Source: Reyranella aquatilis
GTDB lineage: Bacteria > Pseudomonadota > Alphaproteobacteria > Reyranellales > Reyranellaceae
Direction of reading: 5' to 3'
DNA: 64,000 bases
Assembly: GCF_020880995.1 (NCBI RefSeq)
Contig: NZ_JAJISD010000001.1
Location: 1,054,001 to 1,118,000, forward strand
Under the pieces are notes generated by a model, which worked only from the letters and a program-made list of their open reading frames with translations, ran no database searches and was not told the DNA's origin. The stretch's first letter is position 1, and the number at the start of each line of letters is the position of its first letter. This document shows positions 8,395-16,311 of this stretch, piece by piece. The translations under genes and the position numbers were made by a program.

Positions 8395-9279
8395 TCAGTA
8401 AGGCTTGTCGCCTGCCACCGTGACCCGGTTGCCGCTGCGGGTGTGCGGCCAGTAGTCCCACATCGCGCGATGCTGGACGCAGCGATTGTCCCAGAAGGCG
8501 ATGGAGTTCTCCTGCCAGCGGAAACGGCACTGGAAGAGCGGGTTTTCCATGTGTTCGTACAGGTAACGCAGGATCGCATCGCTCTCGTCGCGCGGCAGCC
8601 CGACCAGCGAGCGGGTGAAGCCACGATTGACGTAGAGCGCCTTCTTGCCTGTCACCGGATGGGTGCGCACCACCGGGTGGATGGCGCGCGGATACTCCGG
8701 CTTGTCGACGACGTTGTAGTTCTTGTAGAGGCCGCGATAGACCGATTCGCCGTCGTGGACCGCGGTCAGCCCGTCGAGATAGGCCTTCATGCGGTCCGAC
8801 AACGCCTCGTAGGCGGCATACATGCTGGCGAACAGCGTGTCGCCGCCCTTGGGCGGGCACTTCTTGATGTAGAGGATGCTGCCCATCGGCGGCTCGAGGT
8901 CGCAGCTCACGTCGGTGTGCCAGCCCTCGCCGTTGGCGCGCGGCGAATCCTTGTCGGCGTGGATGATCATCAGCTCGGGCTTGCCGGGTTCGCTCGGCGC
9001 GGCGGGATGCGTGTGCAGGTCGCCGAACAGGCGGCCGAACGCCAGGTGCTGGTCCTGGGTGATGTGCTGGTCGCGGAAGAAGATCACGAGATTCTCCGCC
9101 AGGGCACGGTGGATCTCGTCCTGCTGTCGGTTGGACAGCGGCTGGCTGAGGTCGATGCCGCTGATCTCGGCGCCGAGGATCGGCGTCAGCTTGTCGAGGG
9201 TGATGGTCTCGTACGGTGCGCTCTCGTCGGCGGTGTGCCGATAGCGCGGTCCGGCGTTGGCGTTCAGGGATCCAGACAT
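8395..9279 (-). CDS. TauD/TfdA family 2-oxoglutarate dioxygenase
   Basis: A 294-residue non-haem Fe(II)/2-oxoglutarate dioxygenase. The facial triad is visible as GWHTD (His121, Asp123) and the distal CVQHRA (His270), with the 2-oxoglutarate-binding arginine in PHTRSGNR (281-285). Family members hydroxylate taurine, alkylsulfates, phenoxyacetates or similar carbon-sulfur and carbon-oxygen compounds, releasing sulfite, sulfate or phenol. It follows the Bug receptor by eight bases, so receptor and enzyme probably handle the same compound. A sulfatase gene lies beyond the divergent IclR regulator, compatible with organosulfur use, though this is inference. Confidence 0.88.
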   Translation of the reverse strand: MSGSLNANAGPRYRHTADESAPYETITLDKLTPILGAEISGIDLSQPLSNRQQDEIHRALAENLVIFFRDQHITQDQHLAFGRLFGDLHTHPAAPSEPGKPELMIIHADKDSPRANGEGWHTDVSCDLEPPMGSILYIKKCPPKGGDTLFASMYAAYEALSDRMKAYLDGLTAVHDGESVYRGLYKNYNVVDKPEYPRAIHPVVRTHPVTGKKALYVNRGFTRSLVGLPRDESDAILRYLYEHMENPLFQCRFRWQENSIAFWDNRCVQHRAMWDYWPHTRSGNRVTVAGDKPY

Positions 9280-9287
9280 GGGTTCTC

Positions 9288-10256
9288 CTATTCGACCTTG
9301 ATGTTTGCGCGACGAATGATCTGCCCCCAGCGCTCCTTCTCGGCGCTGGCGAAGGCGGCGAACTCGGCCGGTCGCATGAGCTTCGGCGTGCCGCCCAGCG
9401 CCGCCAGGCGCTCGACGACTTCCGGCATGGCAGACACGGCGTAGAGGTCGGCATTGATGCGGTCGACGATCTCCGCCGGCGTTCCCTTCGGTGCGTAGAA
9501 CCCCGTCCAGGTCGTCAGCAGGACCTCGGGCAGCCCCGCTTCCGCCGCCGTCGGCATGGCCGGCACGGCCGCATAGCGTTCGCTGTCGGTCACGAACAAT
9601 CCCTTGAGCGCGCCGCGGTCCATGGCGATCTTGGCGTTGACCGTATCGATCATCATGAAGGTGAGAAGGCCGCTCTGCACGTCCGGGATGGCCTGTGGGT
9701 TGCTCTTGTAGCCGACATAGACCGCGTCCACGCCGGCCGCCATTTTGTACAGCTCCGACGCGACGCGGGCGGGCAAGGCGCCGGCGCCGTAATTGTGCTT
9801 GCCGGGCTCGGCCTTGAGCTTCGCCGTCAGTTCGGCCGCCGTGTTGATCGGGCTGTTGCGGTCCACCAGCAGCACGAAGGGCGACGTCCCCATGCGCGAG
9901 ATCGGCGCGAAGTCCGCGATCGGATCGTAGGGCAGCTTGTCGTAGATCGCTGGATTGACGACCTGCGTCATCGCCGAGGTCGCGAACAACGTCAGACCAT
10001 CCGGCTTGGCACGCGCGACGGATTCGGCCGCCGGAATGCCGTTGCCGCCGCCCTTGTTGTCGATCACGACCGGCTGGCCCCAGATCGCCGAGAGTCGCTC
10101 GGCATAGACGCGGGCACTGATGTCGGTCGCCGCACCCGCCGGAAACGGCACGACCATGGTGACGCGGCCGGCCGGAAACTTCTTCGCGCGCCCGATGGCG
10201 GGAACCGCAAAGGCCGCAACGCCCATCGCCTTGGCGAACTGTCGTCTGCCGAACAT
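9288..10256 (-). CDS. Bug/TctC family tripartite tricarboxylate receptor
   Basis: A 322-residue periplasmic solute-binding protein. The N-terminus MFGRRQFAKAMGVAAFAVPA is a signal peptide with a twin-arginine-like start. The mature protein shows the Bug hallmarks: a VTMVVPFPAGAATDISAR-type loop, a QPVVIDNKGGGNG segment and AKPDGLTL. Bug proteins usually bind carboxylates. No TctA/TctB membrane genes are nearby, so it is an orphan receptor, as most are in such genomes. It heads the minus-strand run down to the PduO gene and faces the IclR gene across about 100 bases. Confidence 0.88.
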   Translation of the reverse strand: MFGRRQFAKAMGVAAFAVPAIGRAKKFPAGRVTMVVPFPAGAATDISARVYAERLSAIWGQPVVIDNKGGGNGIPAAESVARAKPDGLTLFATSAMTQVVNPAIYDKLPYDPIADFAPISRMGTSPFVLLVDRNSPINTAAELTAKLKAEPGKHNYGAGALPARVASELYKMAAGVDAVYVGYKSNPQAIPDVQSGLLTFMMIDTVNAKIAMDRGALKGLFVTDSERYAAVPAMPTAAEAGLPEVLLTTWTGFYAPKGTPAEIVDRINADLYAVSAMPEVVERLAALGGTPKLMRPAEFAAFASAEKERWGQIIRRANIKVE

Positions 10257-10356
10257 GTTTCCTCGCCGTTTCTTATGGGCGCGACGCTAGACGCTTTCGC
10301 GACGCCCCGCCGGTCCTAAGTCGACAGAGTCCGTATTACGGAATATCGTTCCCGGC

Positions 10357-11082
10357 ATGCCGATCGAGCCCGTCCGCCGCAGTTTCGCGATTCTGGAGGC
10401 GTTGAGCCGCCGTCCGCACGGCACGATCGCGACGCTCGCGGAGGAAACGGGCCTGCCCCGCCCCACCGTCGCCCGCCTGCTCGGCACCCTGGTGGAACTG
10501 GGATACGCGACCCAGGTGTCGCGGCTGATCGGTTATCGGCTCACCGACCGCGTGCTGGGGCTGGCGCAAGGGATACGCTTCATCGATCGATTCGTGGACG
10601 CGGCGGCGCCGCACATGCAACGCTTCACGCAGGAACACGGATGGCCGCTCTATCTCGGCTCGATCAGCCATCGCGCGATCACCATCCGCTATTCGACGGC
10701 CGCCGAGAGTCCGATGTCGTTCGAACGCACTGCCCTCTATCGGCGCAGCCCGATTTTGTCCGGAGCGCTCGGTCGCGCCTGGCTCGCTTTCTCCGCGGAC
10801 GAAGAGCGCCGCGCGATCCTGCGCGATCTCGGCGTGCGCTACGACGCGAAACTGGCGGCCGTCTTCGCCCGCATCAGGCGCGACGGGCATGCGTTCGCGA
10901 TCCTGCCGCGATCGGGACGCCTCCAGGGCATCGCCGTCGCCATCCGCAAGCGCGACCGCGTGCTGGGCTGTATCTCGATGCGATTCGTGCGCTCGGCGAT
11001 GAGCGAGGCCGAGGCCGGCGCCCGCTTCGGCGCACCGCTCAATGCGTTGGCACGCGCCATCGCCACGGACGCCGCAAGCTAG
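10357..11082 (+). CDS. IclR family transcriptional regulator
   Basis: A 241-residue regulator with an N-terminal winged helix-turn-helix (residues 8-58, ATLAEETGLPRPTVARLLGTLVELGY) and a C-terminal IclR effector domain. IclR proteins sense small metabolites and control the adjacent catabolic genes. It is divergent from the Bug-TauD operon, and the 100-base gap between them probably holds both promoters and its operator; I see no clean palindrome there. The sulfatase gene follows on the same strand after 30 bases. Confidence 0.88.
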   Translation: MPIEPVRRSFAILEALSRRPHGTIATLAEETGLPRPTVARLLGTLVELGYATQVSRLIGYRLTDRVLGLAQGIRFIDRFVDAAAPHMQRFTQEHGWPLYLGSISHRAITIRYSTAAESPMSFERTALYRRSPILSGALGRAWLAFSADEERRAILRDLGVRYDAKLAAVFARIRRDGHAFAILPRSGRLQGIAVAIRKRDRVLGCISMRFVRSAMSEAEAGARFGAPLNALARAIATDAAS

Positions 11083-11112
11083 TAGCGTGCGCCAAAATCG
11101 ACTGGAGGAAAC

Positions 11113-12642
11113 ATGACGACGTTCGACGCCATCGCCACGCAGACCGTCCGCAAGGCGGCCCATCTCGAGCCGGGCTTCGTGCACAAGGCTGACGTCGAGG
11201 TGGCGGCGCGCAAGCTGGCGGCTCGCAAGAAGAAGCCGAACATCCTGATCTATCTGATGGACGATGTCGGCTGGGGCGACTTCGGCTGCTACGGCGGCGG
11301 CGTGGCCGTGGGCGCGCCGACTCCCAACTTCGACAAGATCGCGCGCGGCGGCCTGCAGCTCACCTCCTGCTATTCCGAACCCTCCTGCTCGCCCTCGCGC
11401 GCCACGCTGCACACCGGCCGTGTGCCCAACCGCCACGGCCTGCACCGGCCGCCGATGTACGGCGAGCCCGGCGGCCTGCAGGGCGAGATCACCCTGCCGA
11501 TGCTGCTGAGCCAGGCCGGCTACACGACCCAGGCGGTCGGCAAGTGGCATCTGGGGGAGAACGTCGAAAGCCAGCCGCAGCATGTCGGCTACGACGATTT
11601 CTACGGCTTCCTCTCCGTGTCCGACATGTACACGGAATGGCGCGACCCGCATTTCTTTCCCGAGATCGTCTATTCGGCGGCGCGCACAGAGTGGATCAAG
11701 AACATGCCCTTCAACCGCTGCTTCGTGCACGCGAAGAAGGGCGAGGAGCTGACCAACGTCGAGGAGGTGACCATCCCGGTCCTCTCGGAGCTCGACGAGA
11801 AGTGGTGCAGGTATTCCGAGGCGTTCATCGAGAAGCAGGCCAAGTCCGACAAGCCGTGGCTGCTCTACCACTGCACGCGCGGCGCGCACTTCGACAATTA
11901 TCCGGGTGAAAAGTATCTCGGCAAGTCGCCGGCGAAGCACCCTTACAAGGACACGCTGCTGGAACTGGACGAGATCATGGGTCGCCTCGTCGAGGCGCTG
12001 CGCAAGTCGGGCCAGCTCGAGGACACGCTGATCTTCATCTCGTCCGACAACGGTCCGCATATGGAGACATGGCCGGACGCCGCCTTCACGCCGTTCCGCT
12101 GCGCCAAGGGCTCGACCTGGGAGGGCGGCGTGCGCGTTCCCGGCCTGATGTACTGGCCGGGCACGATCGAGGCCGGCCGCCAGAGCGATGGTCTGTTCGA
12201 CTTCAACGACATCGTGCCGACGGCGCTCGGCCTCGCCGGGGCCTCGGACCTTCTGCCGTCGGATCGCTACATCGACGGCGTCGACCAGACCTCGTTCCTG
12301 CTGGCGCCCGACGGCCTGTCGAACCGCAAGTACCATTACTACTGGCTGAGCCAGACCTTCTCCGGCCTGCGCTGCGGCGAATACAAGATGGTGCTGTCGG
12401 CCACGAGCGACGATGCGACGGACGCGTTCGGCACGGGCGGCTTCACCGGCGTGCTGGAGCGCTACGCCTATCCGAAGCTGTTCAATCTCTATCTGGACCC
12501 GAAAGAGCAGCACAACTACCTGACGCGCAAGCTCGCCTACGTCGAGGCGTTCCAGCTCGGCATGCGCGGCCATCTCGGCACCTTCAGGAAGTTCCCGGCC
12601 AAGCAGGTGATGGGCATCAACGTGGCGGACAAGCGCGAATAG
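11113..12642 (+). CDS. sulfatase (arylsulfatase family)
   Basis: A 509-residue type I sulfatase. The formylglycine signature C-x-P-S-R is present as SCSPSRATLHTGR (Cys92), and the calcium ligands are visible in YLMDDVGWGDFG (Asp50, Asp51) and SSDNGPHMETW. Cys92 must be converted to formylglycine by a sulfatase-modifying enzyme, not found in this window. No signal peptide is seen; the first 40 residues are charged, so it may be cytosolic. It is the downstream partner of the IclR gene and probably belongs to the same sulfur-ester or ether catabolic locus. Confidence 0.88.
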   Translation: MTTFDAIATQTVRKAAHLEPGFVHKADVEVAARKLAARKKKPNILIYLMDDVGWGDFGCYGGGVAVGAPTPNFDKIARGGLQLTSCYSEPSCSPSRATLHTGRVPNRHGLHRPPMYGEPGGLQGEITLPMLLSQAGYTTQAVGKWHLGENVESQPQHVGYDDFYGFLSVSDMYTEWRDPHFFPEIVYSAARTEWIKNMPFNRCFVHAKKGEELTNVEEVTIPVLSELDEKWCRYSEAFIEKQAKSDKPWLLYHCTRGAHFDNYPGEKYLGKSPAKHPYKDTLLELDEIMGRLVEALRKSGQLEDTLIFISSDNGPHMETWPDAAFTPFRCAKGSTWEGGVRVPGLMYWPGTIEAGRQSDGLFDFNDIVPTALGLAGASDLLPSDRYIDGVDQTSFLLAPDGLSNRKYHYYWLSQTFSGLRCGEYKMVLSATSDDATDAFGTGGFTGVLERYAYPKLFNLYLDPKEQHNYLTRKLAYVEAFQLGMRGHLGTFRKFPAKQVMGINVADKRE

Positions 12643-12667
12643 AAACTGCGCGCACTGTCCCGTGCCG

Positions 12668-13399
12668 CTACCAGGGCACCGGATCGCCGCGGTGATCGAA
12701 GAAGCCACCGCTGCTGCCCGGGCCAAGGCCCTCGATCGTGTCGAGCAGGCGGGCGGCTGCCTCCTCCGGCGTCTGGACGTCGAGGCCGGCCTTCACGAAC
12801 GGCGCCGAGAGAGGCGTCGACACCGTCCCGGGATGGAGCGCGACGCAGATCGCCGCCGGCTGTCGCCGGCCGAGTTCGATGCTGGCCGTCCGGACGAACT
12901 GGTTCAGCGCCGCCTTGGAGGCGCGATAGCTGTACCACCCGCCCAGCCGGTTATCGCCGATGCTGCCGACCCTGGCCGACAGGGTGGCGAATACAGAGCG
13001 GCCCTGGCGCGGCAGCAGCGGCAGGAAGTGCTTCATCAACAGCGCCGGGCCGATCGCGTTGACGGCAAAGGCCCTCGCCATGTGCGCGGGGTCGAGATCG
13101 CGCCAACTCTTCTCCGGTGCCATGCCGTCGCCATGGAGCAATCCGCTCGCGTCGATAAGAAGACGAAGCTCGCCCCCAAGACCCGTCACATGGCGCGCGG
13201 CTGCGGCCATGCTTTCCTCGTCCGTGAGATCGAGCGCGGGCGAGATTCCGCGCCCCAGCGCAAGCACGGTAGAAAAGCACGACTGCAATGAAAGGCGCCT
13301 GTACAAGGCCCCGCCGATTCCGCCCGACGCACCGACAACGATGGCGATGCCCCCCGGCGGGATCGCCTCGGACACATCATTAACGGAGTGCGGGCTCAT
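12668..13399 (-). CDS. short-chain dehydrogenase/reductase (SDR)
   Basis: A 243-residue SDR with the cofactor motif VVGASGGIG (residues 22-29), the catalytic YxxxK as YSYRASK (Tyr158, Lys162) and a Ser near 141. The DNRLGGWYSYRASKAALNQ region resembles the C-factor-like subgroup. The substrate is unknown. Its start overlaps the GNAT gene stop by four bases (ATGA), so the two are probably coupled. It converges on the sulfatase gene with 25 bases between stops. Confidence 0.88.
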   Translation of the reverse strand: MSPHSVNDVSEAIPPGGIAIVVGASGGIGGALYRRLSLQSCFSTVLALGRGISPALDLTDEESMAAAARHVTGLGGELRLLIDASGLLHGDGMAPEKSWRDLDPAHMARAFAVNAIGPALLMKHFLPLLPRQGRSVFATLSARVGSIGDNRLGGWYSYRASKAALNQFVRTASIELGRRQPAAICVALHPGTVSTPLSAPFVKAGLDVQTPEEAAARLLDTIEGLGPGSSGGFFDHRGDPVPW

Positions 13400-13707
13400 G
13401 CCCCGGTCGCTTCGCGATCGGCGCGCGCCGCGCCACCGGACTGCGGCTCCCCGGTACCGGATTCTCTACGGTAGGCTTCCACGAGCAGACGGCCCAGCGG
13501 GCTGAATGGCGGCTTGAAGTCGAGCGTCTTGCCCAGGCGCTCCTCGACAATGGAGAGCATCCGCCTCGCATAGCCACGCCGCCGAAACGGCGGGCCGACG
13601 AAAAGATACTCGATCGCCCCGCACTCATCGTACCGGCAATAGCCGATGGTCGTATTCGCATCGGCGATCGTGATGATGCCGTCGGCATGGTTGATCCGGG
13701 GCTCCAT
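13396..13707 (-). CDS. small GNAT-like acetyltransferase
   Basis: A 103-residue protein with a short GNAT core: IEYLFVGPPFRRRGYARRML carries the beta4 strand and an acetyl-CoA loop of R-R-x-G-x-A type. The family usually spans about 140 residues, so this is a reduced form similar to YjdJ-like proteins. The last 25 residues look disordered. It overlaps the SDR gene downstream by four bases. Its target is unknown. Confidence 0.6.
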   Translation of the reverse strand: MEPRINHADGIITIADANTTIGYCRYDECGAIEYLFVGPPFRRRGYARRMLSIVEERLGKTLDFKPPFSPLGRLLVEAYRRESGTGEPQSGGAARADREATGA

Positions 13708-13750
13708 TCTCAGGCTGCCGTACGAACGCTCGATCCGCGAACTCCCCGCG

Positions 13751-14053
13751 CTAGCCGCCCCACACGTCGTCGTAGCGGGCAGTGCCGTCCTTCAGCGGGA
13801 AATGACGGTAGGTGCGATAGGCGGAAGTCATCGCGGCCTGCTGGAAGACGAGACCCGTGATGATGACGCCGGCCGCGACGAGCACATGGAACACGATCAG
13901 TTCGCCGTACCAGATCCATGCTCCGGCGCTGAGGCAGAAGATGTTGGTCCACATGACGCTGAGGAACAGCATCAGCTGGAAGCGCTGGGCCGCCGGCAGC
14001 GTCCGAAGCGGGTTGACGCTGGAGTCCATGACGGCGCGATAGACTGAATTCAT
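13751..14053 (-). CDS. two-helix membrane protein of unknown function
   Basis: A 100-residue protein. I choose the ATG giving MNSVYRAVMDSS because GGGAG stands six bases before it; an upstream in-frame start would add 39 unsupported residues. Two hydrophobic helices occupy roughly residues 28-48 and 51-72, followed by a polar tail (YRTYRHFPLKDGTARYDDVW). I do not recognise the family. It is divergent from the second HIG1-like gene. Confidence 0.5.
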   Translation of the reverse strand: MNSVYRAVMDSSVNPLRTLPAAQRFQLMLFLSVMWTNIFCLSAGAWIWYGELIVFHVLVAAGVIITGLVFQQAAMTSAYRTYRHFPLKDGTARYDDVWGG

Positions 14054-14209
14054 TCTTTGCTCCCGGTGGACACTGAACCAATTACGCGCCGGGAGCCGCG
14101 ACGGATCACGCATGCGACATCGCAGCTCTGTCCCGCGGAAGGACTTGTCGTCAATCACCTGCGCAACCACCTGTCGGGCAACCGACCGCGGCGTCGGTCT
14201 GGAGCCCTC

Positions 14210-14422
14210 ATGACACTGGCAAACCTGCTCTTCGTGCTCGTCCTTGTTTCCGCATTCGCAACCCTGTTGGTCATGTTCGCCGGCGTGCTCTCGATGGCGC
14301 GCGAAGATGCCGACGCGCCGGCCGGCGCACGCCTTGGCAACCGCCTGATGGCGTGGCGCGTCCGGCTACAGTTGGTCACCGTCCTGCTGATACCGCTGTG
14401 GTACCTCGCCAGCCGCGACTGA
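14210..14422 (+). CDS. HIG1-domain twin transmembrane protein, second copy
   Basis: A 70-residue, two-helix protein. MTLANLLFVLVLVSAFATL is nearly identical to the start of the HIG1 protein at 6083-6295, and the second half (WRVRLQLVTVLLIPLWYLASR) also matches. The start was placed at this ATG by that comparison; a longer frame upstream has no support. Unlike the first copy it stands alone, divergent from a two-helix protein. Possible role in respiratory complex stability, by analogy with mitochondrial HIG1 proteins. Confidence 0.7.
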   Translation: MTLANLLFVLVLVSAFATLLVMFAGVLSMAREDADAPAGARLGNRLMAWRVRLQLVTVLLIPLWYLASRD

Positions 14423-14488
14423 CGGAGTGGCAAGATCGTCCGAGGCCTGAACGACGACCGGGATCGGGCGGTCCAGGCAATATCACCC

Positions 14489-14511
14489 AGGCCCGCCCCG
14501 AGGGCGGGCCT
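14489..14511 (-). terminator. GC-rich hairpin at the end of mcd
   Basis: Arms AGGCCCGCCC and GGGCGGGCCT are 10-base perfect complements with a three-base loop, overlapping the mcd stop codon. No T-run follows on either strand, so it may slow RNA decay or act as a weak end between the convergent mcd and HIG1 transcripts. Confidence 0.4.
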
Positions 14512-16150
14512 AGTTGCGCCCCTCGATCAGGCCACGGCAGACGACCTGTGCCTGGATCTCCGCCGCGCCCTCGAAGATGTTGAGGATGCGCGCATCGCAC
14601 AGGACGCGACTGACGGGATACTCCATCGCGTAGCCGTTGCCGCCGTGGATCTGCAGCGCGTTGTCGGCATTGCTCCAGGCGACGCGCGCGGCGAGTAGCT
14701 TGGCCATGCCCGCCTCGATGTCGCAGCGCCGGTCGGAGTCCTTCTCGCGCGCGGCGAAGTAGGTGAGCTGGCGGGCGATCATGGTCTCGACCGCCATCCA
14801 GGCGATCTTCCCGGCGACGCGCGGAAAGGCGTAGAGCGGCTTGGCGAACTGGATGCGCTCCTTGGCATACCGCAGGCCGAGTTCGAGCGCGTTCTGCGCC
14901 ACACCGACGGCGCGGGCGGCGGTCTGGATGCGCGCGCTCTCGAAGGTCGCCATGAGCTGCTTGAAGCCCTGGCCCTCCTTCTCGCCCAGCAGATTGGCGG
15001 CCGGCACCTCGAACCCATCGAAGCCGATCTCGTATTCCTTCATGCCGCGATAGCCGAGGACTTTGATCTCGCCGCCACTCATGCCCTTGGCGGGGAACGG
15101 CTCGGTGTCGGTGCCGCGCGGCTTCTCGGCGAGGAACATCGACAGGCCCTGATAACCGGGCTTGGAGGCATCGCTGCGCGCCAGCAGGGTCATGATGTCG
15201 GCACGCGCTGCATGGGTGATCCATGTCTTGTTGCCGTTGATCCTGTAGGTGTCGCCGTCAAGCACGGCGCGCGTGCGCAGGCTGGCGAGATCGGAACCCG
15301 TATTGGGCTCGGTGAACACCGCCGTCGGCAGCAGCTCGCCCGACGCGATGCGCGAGAGGTACTTCTTCTTCTGCGCCTCGGTGCCGCCGGAGCGGATCAG
15401 CTCGGCCGCGATCTCCGAGCGCGTGCCGAGCGAGCCGACGCCGATATAGCCGCGCGACAGTTCTTCGGTGACGACGCACATCGCGAGCTTGCCCATGCCC
15501 AGCCCGCCCCATTCCTCGGGCACCGTGAGACCGAACACGCCGAGATCGGCCATCTGCTGCACCACCGGCAGCGGGATGAGTTCGTCGCGCAGATGCCAGC
15601 CGTGGGCGTGCGGCGCCACCTCGGTATCGACGAAGCGGCGGAACTGGCGGCGCACCTCCTCCAGTGCCTCGTCGCCCAGTTCGAGCGAACCGAAGCCGCC
15701 GGTGTCGAGACCGTCGGCGATCAGCTCGGCGATGCGGCCGCGCACCGCCGCGGTATTGGCCGCGATCAGCTTTGCGACGGCCGGAGTCTCGAGCGCGGCG
15801 CCGTCGAGGCCGAGGTCGCCGGGTCGCACGATCTCGACCTGGCTGATGGCGATGCCGCCCTTCAGCTGCGCGAGATACTCGCCATAGGCCGACTGGAGGA
15901 TGAGCTTCTCGAGTTCCCCGCCGGCCCCCGCTTCGGCCCATCGCCGCATCTGACGCAGGGCCGCGACATAGGTCGCGATCCAGGCGTAGCCGTGCGAGGC
16001 GAACTGCTCGCGTTCCAGCAGCTTGGGATCAACCTTGCCCTGCGGCGCCACAAGGCCGCGCACCGCTTCGCGCGCGGCGGTCTCATGCCGTTCGGCCGCG
16101 GCCTCGGCGTCTGCGCACAGGGAGAAAAGGTCTGGGAGGATCAAGGACAT
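14510..16150 (-). CDS. mcd: (2S)-methylsuccinyl-CoA dehydrogenase (acyl-CoA dehydrogenase family)
   Basis: A 546-residue acyl-CoA dehydrogenase with an N-terminal extension of about 150 residues before the usual domain (VRRQFRRFVDTEVAPHAHGW onward). FAD and substrate motifs are intact: TEPNTGSDLASL, NGNKTWITHA, and the C-terminal QIHGGNGYAMEYPVSR. The long N-terminal extension and the position just downstream of ccr fit Mcd of the ethylmalonyl-CoA pathway, which oxidises methylsuccinyl-CoA to mesaconyl-CoA and passes electrons to ETF. A generic acyl-CoA dehydrogenase is less likely. The start MSLILPDLFSL follows the hairpin-rich spacer. Confidence 0.85.
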   Translation of the reverse strand: MSLILPDLFSLCADAEAAAERHETAAREAVRGLVAPQGKVDPKLLEREQFASHGYAWIATYVAALRQMRRWAEAGAGGELEKLILQSAYGEYLAQLKGGIAISQVEIVRPGDLGLDGAALETPAVAKLIAANTAAVRGRIAELIADGLDTGGFGSLELGDEALEEVRRQFRRFVDTEVAPHAHGWHLRDELIPLPVVQQMADLGVFGLTVPEEWGGLGMGKLAMCVVTEELSRGYIGVGSLGTRSEIAAELIRSGGTEAQKKKYLSRIASGELLPTAVFTEPNTGSDLASLRTRAVLDGDTYRINGNKTWITHAARADIMTLLARSDASKPGYQGLSMFLAEKPRGTDTEPFPAKGMSGGEIKVLGYRGMKEYEIGFDGFEVPAANLLGEKEGQGFKQLMATFESARIQTAARAVGVAQNALELGLRYAKERIQFAKPLYAFPRVAGKIAWMAVETMIARQLTYFAAREKDSDRRCDIEAGMAKLLAARVAWSNADNALQIHGGNGYAMEYPVSRVLCDARILNIFEGAAEIQAQVVCRGLIEGRN

Positions 16151-16169
16151 GGCGGACTCGACATCATCT

Positions 16170-16303
16170 CCTCCCCCGTCACACGGGGGAGGTGCCCCGG
16201 AGGGGCGGAGGGGGAAAGAAACAGACCGGATCGGGGCTCGCCCCCTCCGGCGCGGCGCCTTCACAGGCGCCTGAGGCGACCTCCCCCGCGGGACCGGGGG
16301 AGG
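16170..16303. repeat. palindromic intergenic element between ccr and mcd
   Basis: Four hairpins in 134 bases. CCTCCCCCGT/ACGGGGGAGG lie at 16170-16192. CGGAGGGGG (16206) pairs with CCCCCTCCG (16241). GGCGCCT/AGGCGCC lie at 16254-16271. CCTCCCCCG/CGGGGGAGG lie at 16280-16303. The composition (CCTCCCCCG arms, GGGGCGGAGGGGG) is that of the short mobile intergenic repeats common in alphaproteobacterial genomes. It fills almost the whole ccr-mcd spacer. Only one copy is seen in this window. Confidence 0.6.
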
Positions 16304-16311
16304 CAAGAGTC

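Noticed and set aside
10336-12726. Long minus-strand frame (796 codons) opposite IclR and sulfatase genes
   Set aside because: No recognisable domains, and the plus strand encodes complete families there.
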